Notes under the pieces: generated by a model
Told to the model about the DNA's origin: nothing
Databases searched by the model: none
What the model saw: the letters and a program-made list of their open reading frames with translations, nothing else
Made by a program: the position numbers and the translations under genes
Shown here: in pieces, positions 43,851 through 52,514 of the stretch
Layout of the letters: every line of letters begins with the position of its first letter
How positions within the stretch are numbered: the first letter of the stretch is position 1
Source of the DNA: Pseudomonadota bacterium
GTDB lineage: Bacteria; Pseudomonadota; Gammaproteobacteria; Burkholderiales; Burkholderiaceae_C
Assembly (NCBI GenBank): GCA_020161065.1
Contig: JAIUPH010000031.1
Span: forward strand, 62,001 to 126,000
Length of the DNA: 64,000 bases
Reading direction: 5' to 3'

Positions 43851-45280
43851 GGCACGCCGCCGCCCCCGTCGCGCTGGCCGCCGCGCTGCTGCTGGCCGCC
43901 TGCGCCAGCCCCGGCCCGCAGCGCACGCCCCAACGTTTGACCGAAGCCGCCGCGGTCGGCCTGGGCGCCGACGCCACCACCACCGCCTGGCCCGACGAAC
44001 GCTGGTGGCAGCGCTTCGGCGACCCCGCGCTGTCGGCGCTGGTCGAGCAGGCGCTGGCCGGCCAGCCCTCGCTGCGCCAGGCCGAGGCGCGGCTGCGCCA
44101 GGCCGAGGCCGGCGTCGCCGCCGCCGATGCCGGCCGCCTGCCGCAGGTGCAGGCCAGCGTCGACCTGACCGACCAGCGCTTCACCGCCAAGGGCATGATC
44201 CCCGCCCCGCTGGCCGGCGCGACGATGTGGAACAACAGCGCGCAGCTCGGCGCGAGCTGGGAGCTGGACCTGTTCGGCCGCCAGCGCGCCGCGCTGGACG
44301 CCGCCATCGGCCAGCAGCGCGCGGCCGCCGCCGACGCCCAGGCCGCGCGCGTGCTGCTGGCCGCGCAGGTGGCCGGCCACTGGTTCGCGCTGGCCCGCCA
44401 GCAGGAGCTGCAGCGCCTGTCGCAGCGCTCGCTGCAGCAGCGCGAGCAGGTGCTGGCGCTGGTGCGCCAGCGCATCGCCGCCGGGCTCGACACCGCCGTC
44501 GAACGCCATCAGGCCGAGGGCCTGGTGGCGCAGTCGCGCGCCGAGCTGGAAGCGCTGGCCGAAGGCGTCGCGCGCGAGCGCCACGCGCTGGCCGAACTCA
44601 GCGGCCAGGCGCCGCAAGCCCTGGCCGCGCGCGACGCCGCGCTGGCGCCGCTGCACAGCCAGCCGCTGCCCGGCGCGCTGGGTGCCGACCTGCTGGGCCG
44701 CCGCGCCGACCTGGTGGCGCAGCGCTGGCGCGTCGAGGCGGCGCTGAAAGACGTGGCCGTGGCGCGCACGCGCTTTTATCCCGACGTCAACCTGGTGGCC
44801 TTCTTCGGCCTCTCCAGCCTGGGCCTGGACAACCTGTTGAATGCCGGTGCCCGCACCTACGGCGCCGGCCCGGCGCTGCGGCTGCCGGTGTTCGAAGGCG
44901 GCCGCCTGCGCGCGCAGCTGGCGGCGCGCGGCGCCGAGGCCGACGCCGCCGTCGAGGCCTGGAACGCCACGCTGCTGCGCGCCTTGCGCGAGGTGGCCGA
45001 CGAGGTCGCCACGCTGCAGGCGCTGGACCGCCAGCAAGGCGCGCAGGCGCAGGCCACGGCGGCCGCCGAGGCCGCCTTCGACCTGGCGCTGCAGCGCTAC
45101 CAGGCGGGGCTGGGCAACTTCCTCAGCGTGCTGGCCGCCGACGGCACGGTGCTGACCCAGCGCCGCGCCGCCGCCGACCTGAAGGCCCGCCACCTCGGCA
45201 GCGAGGTGGCGCTGGCCCGCGCCCTGGGCGGCGGCTACCACGCCGACGCGCTGCCGCCGCTGGCCGCCCTCAAACCCTGA
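43847..45280 (+). CDS. NodT-family outer-membrane efflux lipoprotein
   Basis: 477 residues. A lipobox LLLAAC puts the lipidated cysteine at residue 19. The RND/MFS outer-membrane factor fold is recognisable from two repeats: WWQRFGDPALSALVEQAL, LRQAEARLRQAEAGVAAADAGRLPQV and SWELDLFGRQRAALDAAIGQQ, then DLLGRRADLVAQRWRVEAAL, ALRLPVFEGGRLRAQLAARGA and ALQRYQAGLGNFLSVLAADG. It forms the outer-membrane duct of the tripartite EmrAB-type pump encoded by the following genes. Start codon overlaps the marR stop; the next gene begins 14 bp after the stop. Confidence 0.94.
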   Translation: MRHAAAPVALAAALLLAACASPGPQRTPQRLTEAAAVGLGADATTTAWPDERWWQRFGDPALSALVEQALAGQPSLRQAEARLRQAEAGVAAADAGRLPQVQASVDLTDQRFTAKGMIPAPLAGATMWNNSAQLGASWELDLFGRQRAALDAAIGQQRAAAADAQAARVLLAAQVAGHWFALARQQELQRLSQRSLQQREQVLALVRQRIAAGLDTAVERHQAEGLVAQSRAELEALAEGVARERHALAELSGQAPQALAARDAALAPLHSQPLPGALGADLLGRRADLVAQRWRVEAALKDVAVARTRFYPDVNLVAFFGLSSLGLDNLLNAGARTYGAGPALRLPVFEGGRLRAQLAARGAEADAAVEAWNATLLRALREVADEVATLQALDRQQGAQAQATAAAEAAFDLALQRYQAGLGNFLSVLAADGTVLTQRRAAADLKARHLGSEVALARALGGGYHADALPPLAALKP

Positions 45281-45294
45281 ACCTCCGCGACACC

Positions 45295-46530
45295 ATGAAC
45301 GAAGAAAAAGCCTCCGCGCCGGCGCCCGCCGTGGCGCCGTCGCGCCGCCGCCCGGCGCTGCTGATCCTCAGCGCCTTGGTGGTGCTGGCCGGCATCGGCT
45401 ACGGCGCCTGGTGGGCGATCTACCAGCGCCACTACGAGTCCACCGACAACGCCTACGTGCAGGCGCCGGTGGTGCAGATCACGCCGCAGGTCGGCGGCAC
45501 CGTGCTGGCGGTGCTGGCCGACGACACCGACGTCGTCAAGGCCGGCCAGCCGCTGGTCAAGCTGGACCCGGCCGACGCCAAGCTGGCGCTCGACAAGGCC
45601 GAGGCCCAGCTCGCGCAGACCGTGCGCGAGGTGCGCACGCTCTACACCAACAACGCCACGCTGGACGCCGGCATCCGCCTGCGCGAGGCCGAGGTGGCGC
45701 GCGTGCAGTCCGACCTGGCCAAGGCGCAGGACGACGTCAACCGCCGCCGCCCGCTGCTGGCCAGCGGCGCCGTCGGCGGCGAGGAGATGAAGCACGCCGA
45801 AGCGGCCGTGGCCGCGGTGCGCAGCACGCTGGCCAGCGCGCAGTCGGCGCTGGCCGCGGCGCGCGAGCAGGCCGCCGCCAACCGCGTGCTGACCCAGGGC
45901 ACCACGGTCGACAAGCACCCCAACGTCGAGCGCGCCGCCGCCGCGGTGCGTGAAGCTTACCTGGCACTTCAGCGTACCGAGCTGCCGGCGCCGGTGGCCG
46001 GCCAGGTGGCGCGGCGCACCGTGCAGGTGGGCCAGCGCCTGGCCCCGGGCACGCCGCTGATGGCGGTGATCCCGCTCGACCAGGTCTGGGTCGAGGCCAA
46101 CTTCAAGGAAGGCCAGCTGCGCCAGATGCGCATCGGCCAGCCGGTCAAGCTGACCGCCGACCTCTACGGCGGCAAGGTCGAATACAAGGGCCGCATCGCC
46201 GGCCTCGGCGCCGGCACCGGCGCCGCCTTCGCGCTGCTGCCGGCGCAGAACGCCACCGGCAACTGGATCAAGGTGGTGCAGCGCGTGCCGGTGCGCGTGG
46301 AGATCGACGCCGCCGACCTGGCGGCGCACCCGCTGCGCGTGGGCTTGTCGATGGAAGCCACGGTCGACGTGGCCGAGCAGTCGGGCCGCCCGCTGGCCGC
46401 GGCGTCGGCCCCGGCCGCCGGCCCGCGCGCCAGCAGCAGCACCGACGTCTTCCAGGGCGCCGCCGCCGAGGCCGAGCGCCGCGTGCGGCAGATCATCTCC
46501 AGCCAGCTCGGGAAAGTGGTGCGCGGCTGA
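45295..46530 (+). CDS. emrA: EmrA-type membrane-fusion protein (HlyD family)
   Basis: 411 residues. One N-terminal transmembrane helix (about 21-42), then the lipoyl half-motif STDNAYVQAPVVQITPQVGGTVLAV, a long coiled-coil hairpin rich in Ala/Glu/Arg (about 95-215), the second lipoyl half ELPAPVAGQVARRTVQVGQRLAPG and the beta-barrel VWVEANFKEGQLRQMRIGQPVKL. This is the periplasmic adaptor joining EmrB in the inner membrane to the NodT-type duct. It lies between those two genes, three bases upstream of emrB. Confidence 0.94.
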   Translation: MNEEKASAPAPAVAPSRRRPALLILSALVVLAGIGYGAWWAIYQRHYESTDNAYVQAPVVQITPQVGGTVLAVLADDTDVVKAGQPLVKLDPADAKLALDKAEAQLAQTVREVRTLYTNNATLDAGIRLREAEVARVQSDLAKAQDDVNRRRPLLASGAVGGEEMKHAEAAVAAVRSTLASAQSALAAAREQAAANRVLTQGTTVDKHPNVERAAAAVREAYLALQRTELPAPVAGQVARRTVQVGQRLAPGTPLMAVIPLDQVWVEANFKEGQLRQMRIGQPVKLTADLYGGKVEYKGRIAGLGAGTGAAFALLPAQNATGNWIKVVQRVPVRVEIDAADLAAHPLRVGLSMEATVDVAEQSGRPLAAASAPAAGPRASSSTDVFQGAAAEAERRVRQIISSQLGKVVRG

Positions 46531-46533
46531 GCC

Positions 46534-48090
46534 ATGGCCACCAAGCCTCCCGTCGCCTTTCCGCCGCTGCAGGGCAGCCAGCGCGTGCTGGGCACGCTGG
46601 CGCTGTCGCTGGCGACCTTCATGAACGTGCTGGACACGTCGATCGCCAACGTCTCGCTGCCGGCGATCGCCGGCGACATGGGCGTCAGCCCCTCGCAGGG
46701 CACCTGGGTCATCACCTCGTTCGCGGTGGCCAACGCCATCGCCGTGCCGCTGACCGGCTGGCTGACGCAGCGCTTCGGCCAGGTGCGGCTGTTCACGCTG
46801 AGCGTGCTGCTGTTCGTGCTGGCCTCGTGGCTGTGCGGGCTGGCGCCCAACCTCGAAATGCTGATCGCCTTTCGCGTGCTGCAGGGGCTGGTGGCCGGGC
46901 CGATGATCCCCTTGAGCCAGACGCTGCTGCTGGCCAGCTACCCGCCGGCGATGGCCGGCACCGCGATGGCGCTGTGGGCGATGACCACGCTGGTGGCGCC
47001 GGTCACCGGGCCGCTGCTCGGCGGCTGGATCACCGACAACGTCGCGTGGCCGTGGATCTTCTACATCAATGTGCCGGTGGGCCTGTTCGCCGCCGCGCTG
47101 ACGTGGTCGATCTACCGCAGCCGCGACCCCGGCCCGCGCCGCGTGCCGCTGGACCGCACCGGGCTGCTGCTGCTCGTGCTGTGGGTGGGCTCGCTGCAGT
47201 TGATGGTCGACAAGGGCAAGGAGCTGGACTGGTTCGCCTCGGGCCAGATCATCGCGCTGGCCATCAGCGCGGCGGTGGGCTTCGCGTTCTTCCTGGTGTG
47301 GGAGCTGACCGAGCGCCAGCCCATCGTCAACCTGCGGCTGTTCGCGCGGCGCAACTTCACGATGGGCGTGCTGGCGCTGTCGGTGGCCTACGGTCTGTTC
47401 TTCGGCAACGTGGTGCTGCTGCCGCTGTGGCTGCAGCAATGGATGGGCTACACCGCCACCTGGGCCGGGCTGGCCACCGCGCCGGTGGGGCTGCTGGCCA
47501 TCGTGCTGTCGCCCTGGGTCGGCAAGAACGTCGGCCGCATCGACCCGCGCAAGCTGGCCACCGTGTCGTTCGCCGGCTTCGGCTACGTGCTGTGGCTGCG
47601 CAGCCATTTCAGCACCGCGTCGACCTTCGAGCTGGTGCTGATCCCCACCATCCTGCAGGGCGCGGCGATGGCCTTCTTCTTCATCCCGCTGCAAAGCATC
47701 GTCTTCAGCGGCATCCCGCCCGAGCAGTTGCCGTCGGCGGCCGGCGTCTCGAACTTCGTGCGCATCACCGCCGGCGCCATCGGCACCTCGCTGTTCACCA
47801 CGCTGTGGGACAGCCGCGCCAGCCTGCACCACGCCCGCCTGGTGGAAAGCCTGAACAGCGGCAACGTCGCGCTGCAGCAAAGTTTCACGCAACTGGGCAC
47901 GCTGGGCATGACCGAGGACCAGGTGCGCGCGCTGGTCGAGCGCCAGCTGCAGCAGCAGGCCTACACGATGGCGGTGACCGACCTCTTCCTGCTGTCGTCG
48001 GCGCTGTTCATCGGGCTGATCGCGCTGGTGTGGCTGAGCGAGCGCCCGCCGCGCGTCAGCGGCGCGGCGGCGGATGCCGGGGCGCATTGA
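46534..48090 (+). CDS. emrB: EmrB/QacA-type MFS multidrug transporter (DHA2 family)
   Basis: 518 residues with about 14 hydrophobic helices. DHA2 motif D1 LDTSIANVSLPAIAGDMG lies in TM1, motif A-like GWLTQRFGQVRLF after TM2, and motif C-like AMTTLVAPVTGPLLGGWITD in TM5. Proton-driven export of hydrophobic toxins or drugs, together with EmrA and the NodT-type protein encoded upstream. Last gene of the MarR-controlled operon. The stop is followed directly by two copies of the 8-mer GGGCCTGA (48091-48106), and then by the convergent FAD oxidoreductase gene. Confidence 0.95.
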   Translation: MATKPPVAFPPLQGSQRVLGTLALSLATFMNVLDTSIANVSLPAIAGDMGVSPSQGTWVITSFAVANAIAVPLTGWLTQRFGQVRLFTLSVLLFVLASWLCGLAPNLEMLIAFRVLQGLVAGPMIPLSQTLLLASYPPAMAGTAMALWAMTTLVAPVTGPLLGGWITDNVAWPWIFYINVPVGLFAAALTWSIYRSRDPGPRRVPLDRTGLLLLVLWVGSLQLMVDKGKELDWFASGQIIALAISAAVGFAFFLVWELTERQPIVNLRLFARRNFTMGVLALSVAYGLFFGNVVLLPLWLQQWMGYTATWAGLATAPVGLLAIVLSPWVGKNVGRIDPRKLATVSFAGFGYVLWLRSHFSTASTFELVLIPTILQGAAMAFFFIPLQSIVFSGIPPEQLPSAAGVSNFVRITAGAIGTSLFTTLWDSRASLHHARLVESLNSGNVALQQSFTQLGTLGMTEDQVRALVERQLQQQAYTMAVTDLFLLSSALFIGLIALVWLSERPPRVSGAAADAGAH

Positions 48091-48106
48091 GGGCCTGAGG
48101 GCCTGA
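48091..48106 (+). repeat. Two copies of GGGCCTGA after the emrB stop
   Basis: An exact 8-bp tandem duplication directly after the TGA of emrB, each copy ending in another TGA. Confidence 0.8.
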
Positions 48107-48125
48107 GGCCCGCCGCCACCGCGCT

Positions 48126-49421
48126 TCAGTGCAGGATCGCCCCCTGCTCGCGCAGCCGGCGCTGCAGCGCGCGGATGTCGATGCCGCGCACGGCGCCGTC
48201 GCGGCCGCCGGCGCAGGCCAGCGCGGCGCCGATGCCGGCGGCGTGGCCGACGGCCATCGAGATCGTCATCACGCGGATCGCGGCCTGCGCCTCGTGCGTG
48301 GCCGAGACGCCGCGGCCCAGCGCCAGCGCGTTGTCCAGCGTGGTCGGCAGCAGGCAGCGCCAGGGGATCGCGTAGGCGTGGTCGTCGCCCAGCTCGCGGT
48401 ATTGCAGGCCGCCGCCTTGCGCGGGATGGATGTCGATCGGGTAGGCGCCGGCAGCAATCGCGTCGGCAAAGGCCGCGGGGCGCAGCAGGTCGTCGGCGCC
48501 GAGCACGTGGTCGCCCTCGACGCGCCGCGTCTCGCGGATGCCGATCTGCGTGCCGAAGGCGCGCAGCGTGCCGCGCTCGCAGCCGGGCACCTCGCGCTGC
48601 AGGAACTGCGCGGCGCGCCAGGCCTGGTCGCGGCCTTCGATCTCGGCGCGGCTCAGGGCCCAGGCATCGGTGGCGTCGACCGCCAGGCGGCTGATGTTGA
48701 ACCAGGCGTCGTCGCTGCCGGGGTCGCGCGCCGCGTGCAGCGCCGCGCGCGCCAGCTCGCCCTGCGCATGGCCGCGCCGCGCCAGCGCGGCGCGCTCGGG
48801 CGCGGCGATGGCGTCGAAGCGCTCGAAGTCCACCGGCCCGAAGCGGAACATCATCGTCGCCGGCTGCAGTGCCTCGCCCTCGGCCAGCGGCAGGAAGCGC
48901 GCGCCGGCGCGCTGCAGCGCGTCGAGGTCGCCGCTGGCGTCGGCCAGCACGCGCGGCCGCAGCTCGACCAGGCCGCTCTTGCATAACACCGATAGCGATT
49001 CAACGCGCCGCCCCGCCGCCTGCACCGCCGCCACCTGCGCGTGCAGCAGCGGCTGCACGCCGGCGTCCAGCAGCAGCCGGTCGAGCACCCACTTCAGCCG
49101 CTCGGGCGCGTAGACCACACGGTCCATGCGGTGGCCGGTGGACATGGTGAAGACTTCGTGCGGCCCGGCCGCGCCCACCGCGCGCAGCCGCGCCACCACC
49201 TCGTCGGCCAGCCCGGCCACCACGCGGCGGCCGGCCGCCGTCTGCCAGCTGTTGAACTGCGCCACCGCGCCGGCGGTGGCGTTGCCGCCGAGGAAGCCGT
49301 AGCGCTCGACCAGCACCACGCGCGCCCCTTCGCGCGCCGCCGCCACCGCGGCCATGCAGCCGGCCACGCCGCCGCCGATGACGGCGAGGTCGACGGTCAG
49401 CGCGTTCGTCATCCTCGTCAC
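48126..49421 (-). CDS. FAD-dependent oxidoreductase of the FAD_oxidored (PF12831-like) family
   Basis: 431 residues from the GTG at 49421, which overlaps the stop of the Bug gene (GTGA) and has AAGG just upstream; an ATG at 49412 is the alternative. N-terminal FAD motif VDLAVIGGGVAGCMAAVAAA, then RVVLVERYGFLGGNATAGAVAQF characteristic of these succinate-dehydrogenase-like or thiamine-thiazole-like flavoproteins, and VLADASGDLDALQRAGA. The C-terminal CLLPTTLDNALALGRGVSATHEAQAAIRVM closes the FAD site. Substrate unknown. It is co-transcribed with an upstream Bug receptor, so it may oxidise the compound that receptor captures. Confidence 0.85.
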   Translation of the reverse strand: MTRMTNALTVDLAVIGGGVAGCMAAVAAAREGARVVLVERYGFLGGNATAGAVAQFNSWQTAAGRRVVAGLADEVVARLRAVGAAGPHEVFTMSTGHRMDRVVYAPERLKWVLDRLLLDAGVQPLLHAQVAAVQAAGRRVESLSVLCKSGLVELRPRVLADASGDLDALQRAGARFLPLAEGEALQPATMMFRFGPVDFERFDAIAAPERAALARRGHAQGELARAALHAARDPGSDDAWFNISRLAVDATDAWALSRAEIEGRDQAWRAAQFLQREVPGCERGTLRAFGTQIGIRETRRVEGDHVLGADDLLRPAAFADAIAAGAYPIDIHPAQGGGLQYRELGDDHAYAIPWRCLLPTTLDNALALGRGVSATHEAQAAIRVMTISMAVGHAAGIGAALACAGGRDGAVRGIDIRALQRRLREQGAILH

Positions 49422-50428
49422 TCGGCCTTGATGCCGCGCGCGCTGATCACCTTCTGCCAGCGCGCGCCCTCGGCGCGCAGCGTGGCGGCCGCCGCTTCGC
49501 GCGTCGACACCCAGGTGCTGATGCCGGCGCCGCCCAGCTTGGCGCGCACCGCCTCGCTGCCGAGCGCCGCGGCCAGTTGCGTCGACAGTTGGGCAAGGGC
49601 AGCCGGCGGGATGCTGCCCTTGGGCGCCACCAGCACGGCCCAGCCCTGCACTTCGAGGTCGGGGAAGCCCAGGCTGCGGAAGGTCGGCACGGCGGGCAGC
49701 TCGGGCAAGGCCTGCGGCGACGAGACGGCCAGCGCCTTCAGCTTGCCCGCCTTCAGGTGCGGCAGCACGCTGGGCAGGTTGAGGAAGCCCAGCGCCACCT
49801 GGCCCGACAGCAGGTCGGGCAGCAGCGCGCTCTCACCCTTGTAGGGCACGCTGATCAGGTCGGTGCCGGTCTGCAGCTCGAACAGCACCGAGGTCAGGTG
49901 CGCCAGCGTGCCGTTGCCGCTGTTGCCGGCCGACAGCCGGCCCGGCTGCGCCTTGGCCTCGGCCACCAGCTCGGCCACGGTGCCGGGCCGCGCCGCGGCC
50001 GGCAGCACCAGCACCAGCGGCTGCGCCGAGACCATGCCCACCGCGTCGAAATCGCGCTCCACGTCGTAGCCCAGGCCGGGGCGCAGCAGCGGGTTGACCA
50101 CCATGCTGTTGCTGCCCATCAGCAGCGTGTGGCCGTCCTTGCTCTGCGCGGCCAGCGCCACGCCCACCGCGCTGCCGGCGCCGGGCTTGTTCTCGACGAA
50201 CACCGGCTGCCCCAGCACCGGCGCCAGCGCCTCGGCCAGCGCGCGCGCCGAGATGTCGGCGCCGCCGCCGGGCGCGAAGGGCACGATGATGCGCAGCGGG
50301 CGGCTCGGCCAGGCCTCGGCGGCCGCGGCCGGCAGGCCCGGCAGCGCGACAGCGGCGGCGGCGGCCGCGGCGGCCGCGGCCGCATTCGCCAGCAGCGCGC
50401 GCCGGCGGACGGGTTGCAGGGTCTTCAT
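49418..50428 (-). CDS. Bug/TctC-family tripartite tricarboxylate transporter receptor
   Basis: 336 residues from the ATG at 50428, preceded by a strong AAGGAG site. The signal peptide includes a run of 12 alanines (about 15-26). Bug motifs: [98 protein letters not shown]. It forms a two-gene operon with the FAD oxidoreductase. As with the other two Bug receptors here, no TctAB permease is encoded nearby. Confidence 0.93.
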   Translation of the reverse strand: MKTLQPVRRRALLANAAAAAAAAAAAVALPGLPAAAAEAWPSRPLRIIVPFAPGGGADISARALAEALAPVLGQPVFVENKPGAGSAVGVALAAQSKDGHTLLMGSNSMVVNPLLRPGLGYDVERDFDAVGMVSAQPLVLVLPAAARPGTVAELVAEAKAQPGRLSAGNSGNGTLAHLTSVLFELQTGTDLISVPYKGESALLPDLLSGQVALGFLNLPSVLPHLKAGKLKALAVSSPQALPELPAVPTFRSLGFPDLEVQGWAVLVAPKGSIPPAALAQLSTQLAAALGSEAVRAKLGGAGISTWVSTREAAAATLRAEGARWQKVISARGIKAE

Positions 50429-50520
50429 GCGTCGGTCTCCTTGCTGGGTCTTCTCGCTGGGTGGCGATCGTAAGCGGGTGCCACAATGCCAAGCGCCATC
50501 GGCGCCGCAGGACCGTGCCC

Positions 50521-50643
50521 ATGCCTTACATGCTGTTGATCGTCGAACCGCCGGAGCAGCGCGCCATCGCCGCCGAATGCCCGGCCGCGCAATGGGCGAC
50601 GGTGGAGGTGCGCGCCACCGGGCCTTGCGACCCGTCGGCCTGA
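50521..50643 (+). pseudogene. Collapsed DGPF/YCII-family gene (internal deletion)
   Basis: A 40-codon frame. The start MPYMLLIVEPPEQ is the typical N-terminus of YCII/DGPF proteins, while RAIAAECPAAQWATVEVR matches the C-terminal part of the same family (usual form: EAIEWAxRCPAA...xIEVRP). The middle, about 80 residues including the DGPF motif, is missing with the frame kept. Family proteins are near 120 residues and are the usual partners of ECF42 sigma factors, whose remnant follows. The resemblance to the family is from memory of its motifs. Confidence 0.6.
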
Positions 50644-50691
50644 GCCTGGCCCTGAGCGTCGCCCCGAGGCGCAGACTGCGCGCGCTTGTCG

Positions 50692-51057
50692 ATGTCGTCC
50701 CCCGTCGATCGTCGCAGCGGGAAGCCTCTCGAACCGGTGACCGGGAATGAAGCCGCGCGCCGAGCCGTCGCCGCCGTCTGGCGCCAGGAGTCGGCCAAGA
50801 TCGTGGCCGGCGTGGCGCGCCTGGTGCGCGACCTCGGCCTGGCCGAAGAGCTGGCGCAGGACGCGCTGGTCGCCGAGCCGGCGCTGCGCCGCTACCCGTG
50901 GGCGCCGGCGGTGCGCGCCGACCTGCTGCTGAAGCTGGGCCGCCGCGCCGAGGCTGCCGCCGCCTTCGAGCAGGCCGTCGCGCTAACCCGCAACCTGCGC
51001 GAACGCGCGTTGCTGCTGCAGCGCGCCGCGGCCGCTTCGGCAGCGCCGCCACCCTGA
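50692..51057 (+). pseudogene. Collapsed ECF42-type sigma factor gene (internal deletion)
   Basis: The frame retains an N-terminal sigma region 2 start (RRAVAAVWRQESAKIVAGVARL, VRDLGLAEELAQDALVA) and then jumps to the C-terminal TPR-like end of ECF42 factors (PAVRADLLLKLGRRAEAAAAFEQAVALTRNLRERALLLQRA). The rest of region 2, all of region 4 and most of the C-terminal domain are absent; about 120 codons remain of an expected 400 or more. Starts at ATG 50692, TTG 50686 or GTG 50737 are possible. With the DGPF remnant 50 bp upstream it is a decayed ECF42-DGPF module. It is unlikely to act as a sigma factor. Confidence 0.65.
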
Positions 51058-51059
51058 CG

Positions 51060-51743
51060 ATGTGGAGCGTGCAGCACCGCCGCCGCCTGCGCGAGGTCTG
51101 GGCTTCCGCCGGCTGGCCCTGCCAGGATGCGATCGAGATCGAGCTGCTCGCCGCCGGGCTGCTGCTGCAGGTCTTCGACGACGGCGGCCGCATGACGCTG
51201 CGCGTCACCGAGGCCGGCGTGCAAGTGCTGGCCGCCAGCCTGCAGCGCAACCGCGCCGCCTTCGATGCGCATGAAGCGCTGGTCGGCCGCGTGGTGCGCG
51301 AGATGCAGCGCGCCGGCCGCCTGGCCTGGCGCGGCCTGCGCCTGCGCGCGCCGCCGCCCGACGACGAAGGCCCGCGGCGGTGGCCCACCGCGATGCCCGA
51401 TGTCTTCTCGATCCGCCACACCACGCGCGAAGACCTGGTCGAGCCCATCGTCCACGAGATCAAGGTGCGCCGCGCCGACCTGCTGGCCGATTTGCGCCAC
51501 GAGGCCAAGCGCCAGGCCTACCTGGGCCTGGCCAGCCAGTGCTGGTACGTGCTGAAGGCCGGCATCGGCAGCGCCGACGACGTGCCGGCGTGCTGCGGCG
51601 TGTTGATCGCCCACGACGAAGCCTTGGAACTCGCGCGAGCGGCGCCGCGGCGCGCCATGCGGCTGCCGCTGGCCACCTGGATGGTGCTGGCCCGCGCCGA
51701 CGCCGAAGCCGCGCCCGACGACGACGGCCAGGGCCGGCTGTAA
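51060..51743 (+). CDS. Unrecognised protein with winged-helix-like N-terminus and PD-(D/E)XK-like motif
   Basis: 227 residues, not assigned to a named family. The first 65 residues contain AIEIELLAAGLLLQVFDDGG and LRVTEAGVQVLAA, which look like a small winged helix. Then MPDVFSIRHT (Pro113-Asp114) and VHEIKVRRADLL (Glu133, Lys135) form a PD...ExK arrangement with 18 residues between, and CWYVLKAGIG plus VPACCGVLIAH could be the following strands, as in PD-(D/E)XK or MmcB-like nuclease folds. It begins 2 bp after the sigma remnant and ends just before queC. The nuclease idea is inference; the open reading frame and codon usage look genuine. Confidence 0.6.
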   Translation: MWSVQHRRRLREVWASAGWPCQDAIEIELLAAGLLLQVFDDGGRMTLRVTEAGVQVLAASLQRNRAAFDAHEALVGRVVREMQRAGRLAWRGLRLRAPPPDDEGPRRWPTAMPDVFSIRHTTREDLVEPIVHEIKVRRADLLADLRHEAKRQAYLGLASQCWYVLKAGIGSADDVPACCGVLIAHDEALELARAAPRRAMRLPLATWMVLARADAEAAPDDDGQGRL

Positions 51744-51784
51744 CGGCATGCGGCGTTAGCCCGCCGGCGCGCCGGACGCGGCCC

Positions 51785-51790
51785 TATGCT
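51785..51790 (+). promoter_or_regulatory. Candidate -10 element for queC (near-leaderless)
   Basis: TATGCT lies 7 bp before the preferred queC ATG at 51798, which would give a transcript starting at or next to the start codon. No good -35 was seen. Confidence 0.3.
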
Positions 51791-51797
51791 GCGCGCC

Positions 51798-52514
51798 ATG
51801 AGCGATGCGACGAACCCCGAGCGTGCGCTGGTGCTGTTCTCCGGCGGCCAGGACTCCACCACCTGCCTGGCCTGGGCGCTGCAGCGCTACGCCGAGGTCG
51901 AGACCGTGGGCTTCGACTACGGCCAGCGCCACGCCGTCGAACTGGACTGCCGCCCCGTGGTGCTGGCGGGCTTGCGCGCCGCGTTCCCCGGCTGGTCGGC
52001 GCGGCTCGGCGCCGACCACCTGCTGGACCTGCGCACGCTGGGCCAGATCAGCGACACCGCGCTGACGCAGCCGCGCGCCATAGCGCTGCAGGCCGGCGGC
52101 CTGCCCAACACCTTCGTGCCCGGGCGCAACCTGCTGTTCCTGACCTATGCCGCGGCGCTGGCCTACCGCCGAGGCGCCGGCGTGCTGGTGGGCGGCATGT
52201 GCGAGACCGACTATTCCGGCTACCCCGACTGCCGCGACCTGACGATGCAGGCCCTGCAGCTGGCGCTGAGCCTGGGCCTGGACACCCGCATGCAGGTCCA
52301 CACCCCGCTGATGTGGCTGGACAAGGCCGCCACCTGGGCGCTGGCGCAGCAGCTCGGCGGCGCCGCGCTGGTCGAGCTGATCCGCCGCGAGACGCACACC
52401 TGCTACCTGGGTATGCGAGGGGACCTGCACGACTGGGGCCACGGCTGCGGCGACTGCCCGGCCTGCGCGCTGCGCCGCCGCGGCTGGCAGGCTTTCGAGG
52501 CGGCGCGCGCATGA
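51798..52514 (+). CDS. queC: 7-cyano-7-deazaguanine synthase QueC
   Basis: 238 residues from ATG 51798; an ATG at 51786 overlaps a likely -10 element. The ATP pyrophosphatase loop [14 protein letters not shown] is at 12-24. Further marks are [36 protein letters not shown] and the zinc-binding set Cys202, Cys217, Cys220, Cys223 ([15 protein letters not shown]). QueC turns 7-carboxy-7-deazaguanine into preQ0 with ammonia and ATP on the way to queuosine. No other queuosine gene is in the window. The start of a small membrane-protein gene overlaps its stop. Confidence 0.96.
   Translation: MSDATNPERALVLFSGGQDSTTCLAWALQRYAEVETVGFDYGQRHAVELDCRPVVLAGLRAAFPGWSARLGADHLLDLRTLGQISDTALTQPRAIALQAGGLPNTFVPGRNLLFLTYAAALAYRRGAGVLVGGMCETDYSGYPDCRDLTMQALQLALSLGLDTRMQVHTPLMWLDKAATWALAQQLGGAALVELIRRETHTCYLGMRGDLHDWGHGCGDCPACALRRRGWQAFEAARA

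Noticed and set aside
50521-51057. Two normal small genes
   Set aside because: Each frame joins the beginning and the end of a known longer family with the middle missing, so decay by deletion is the simpler reading.
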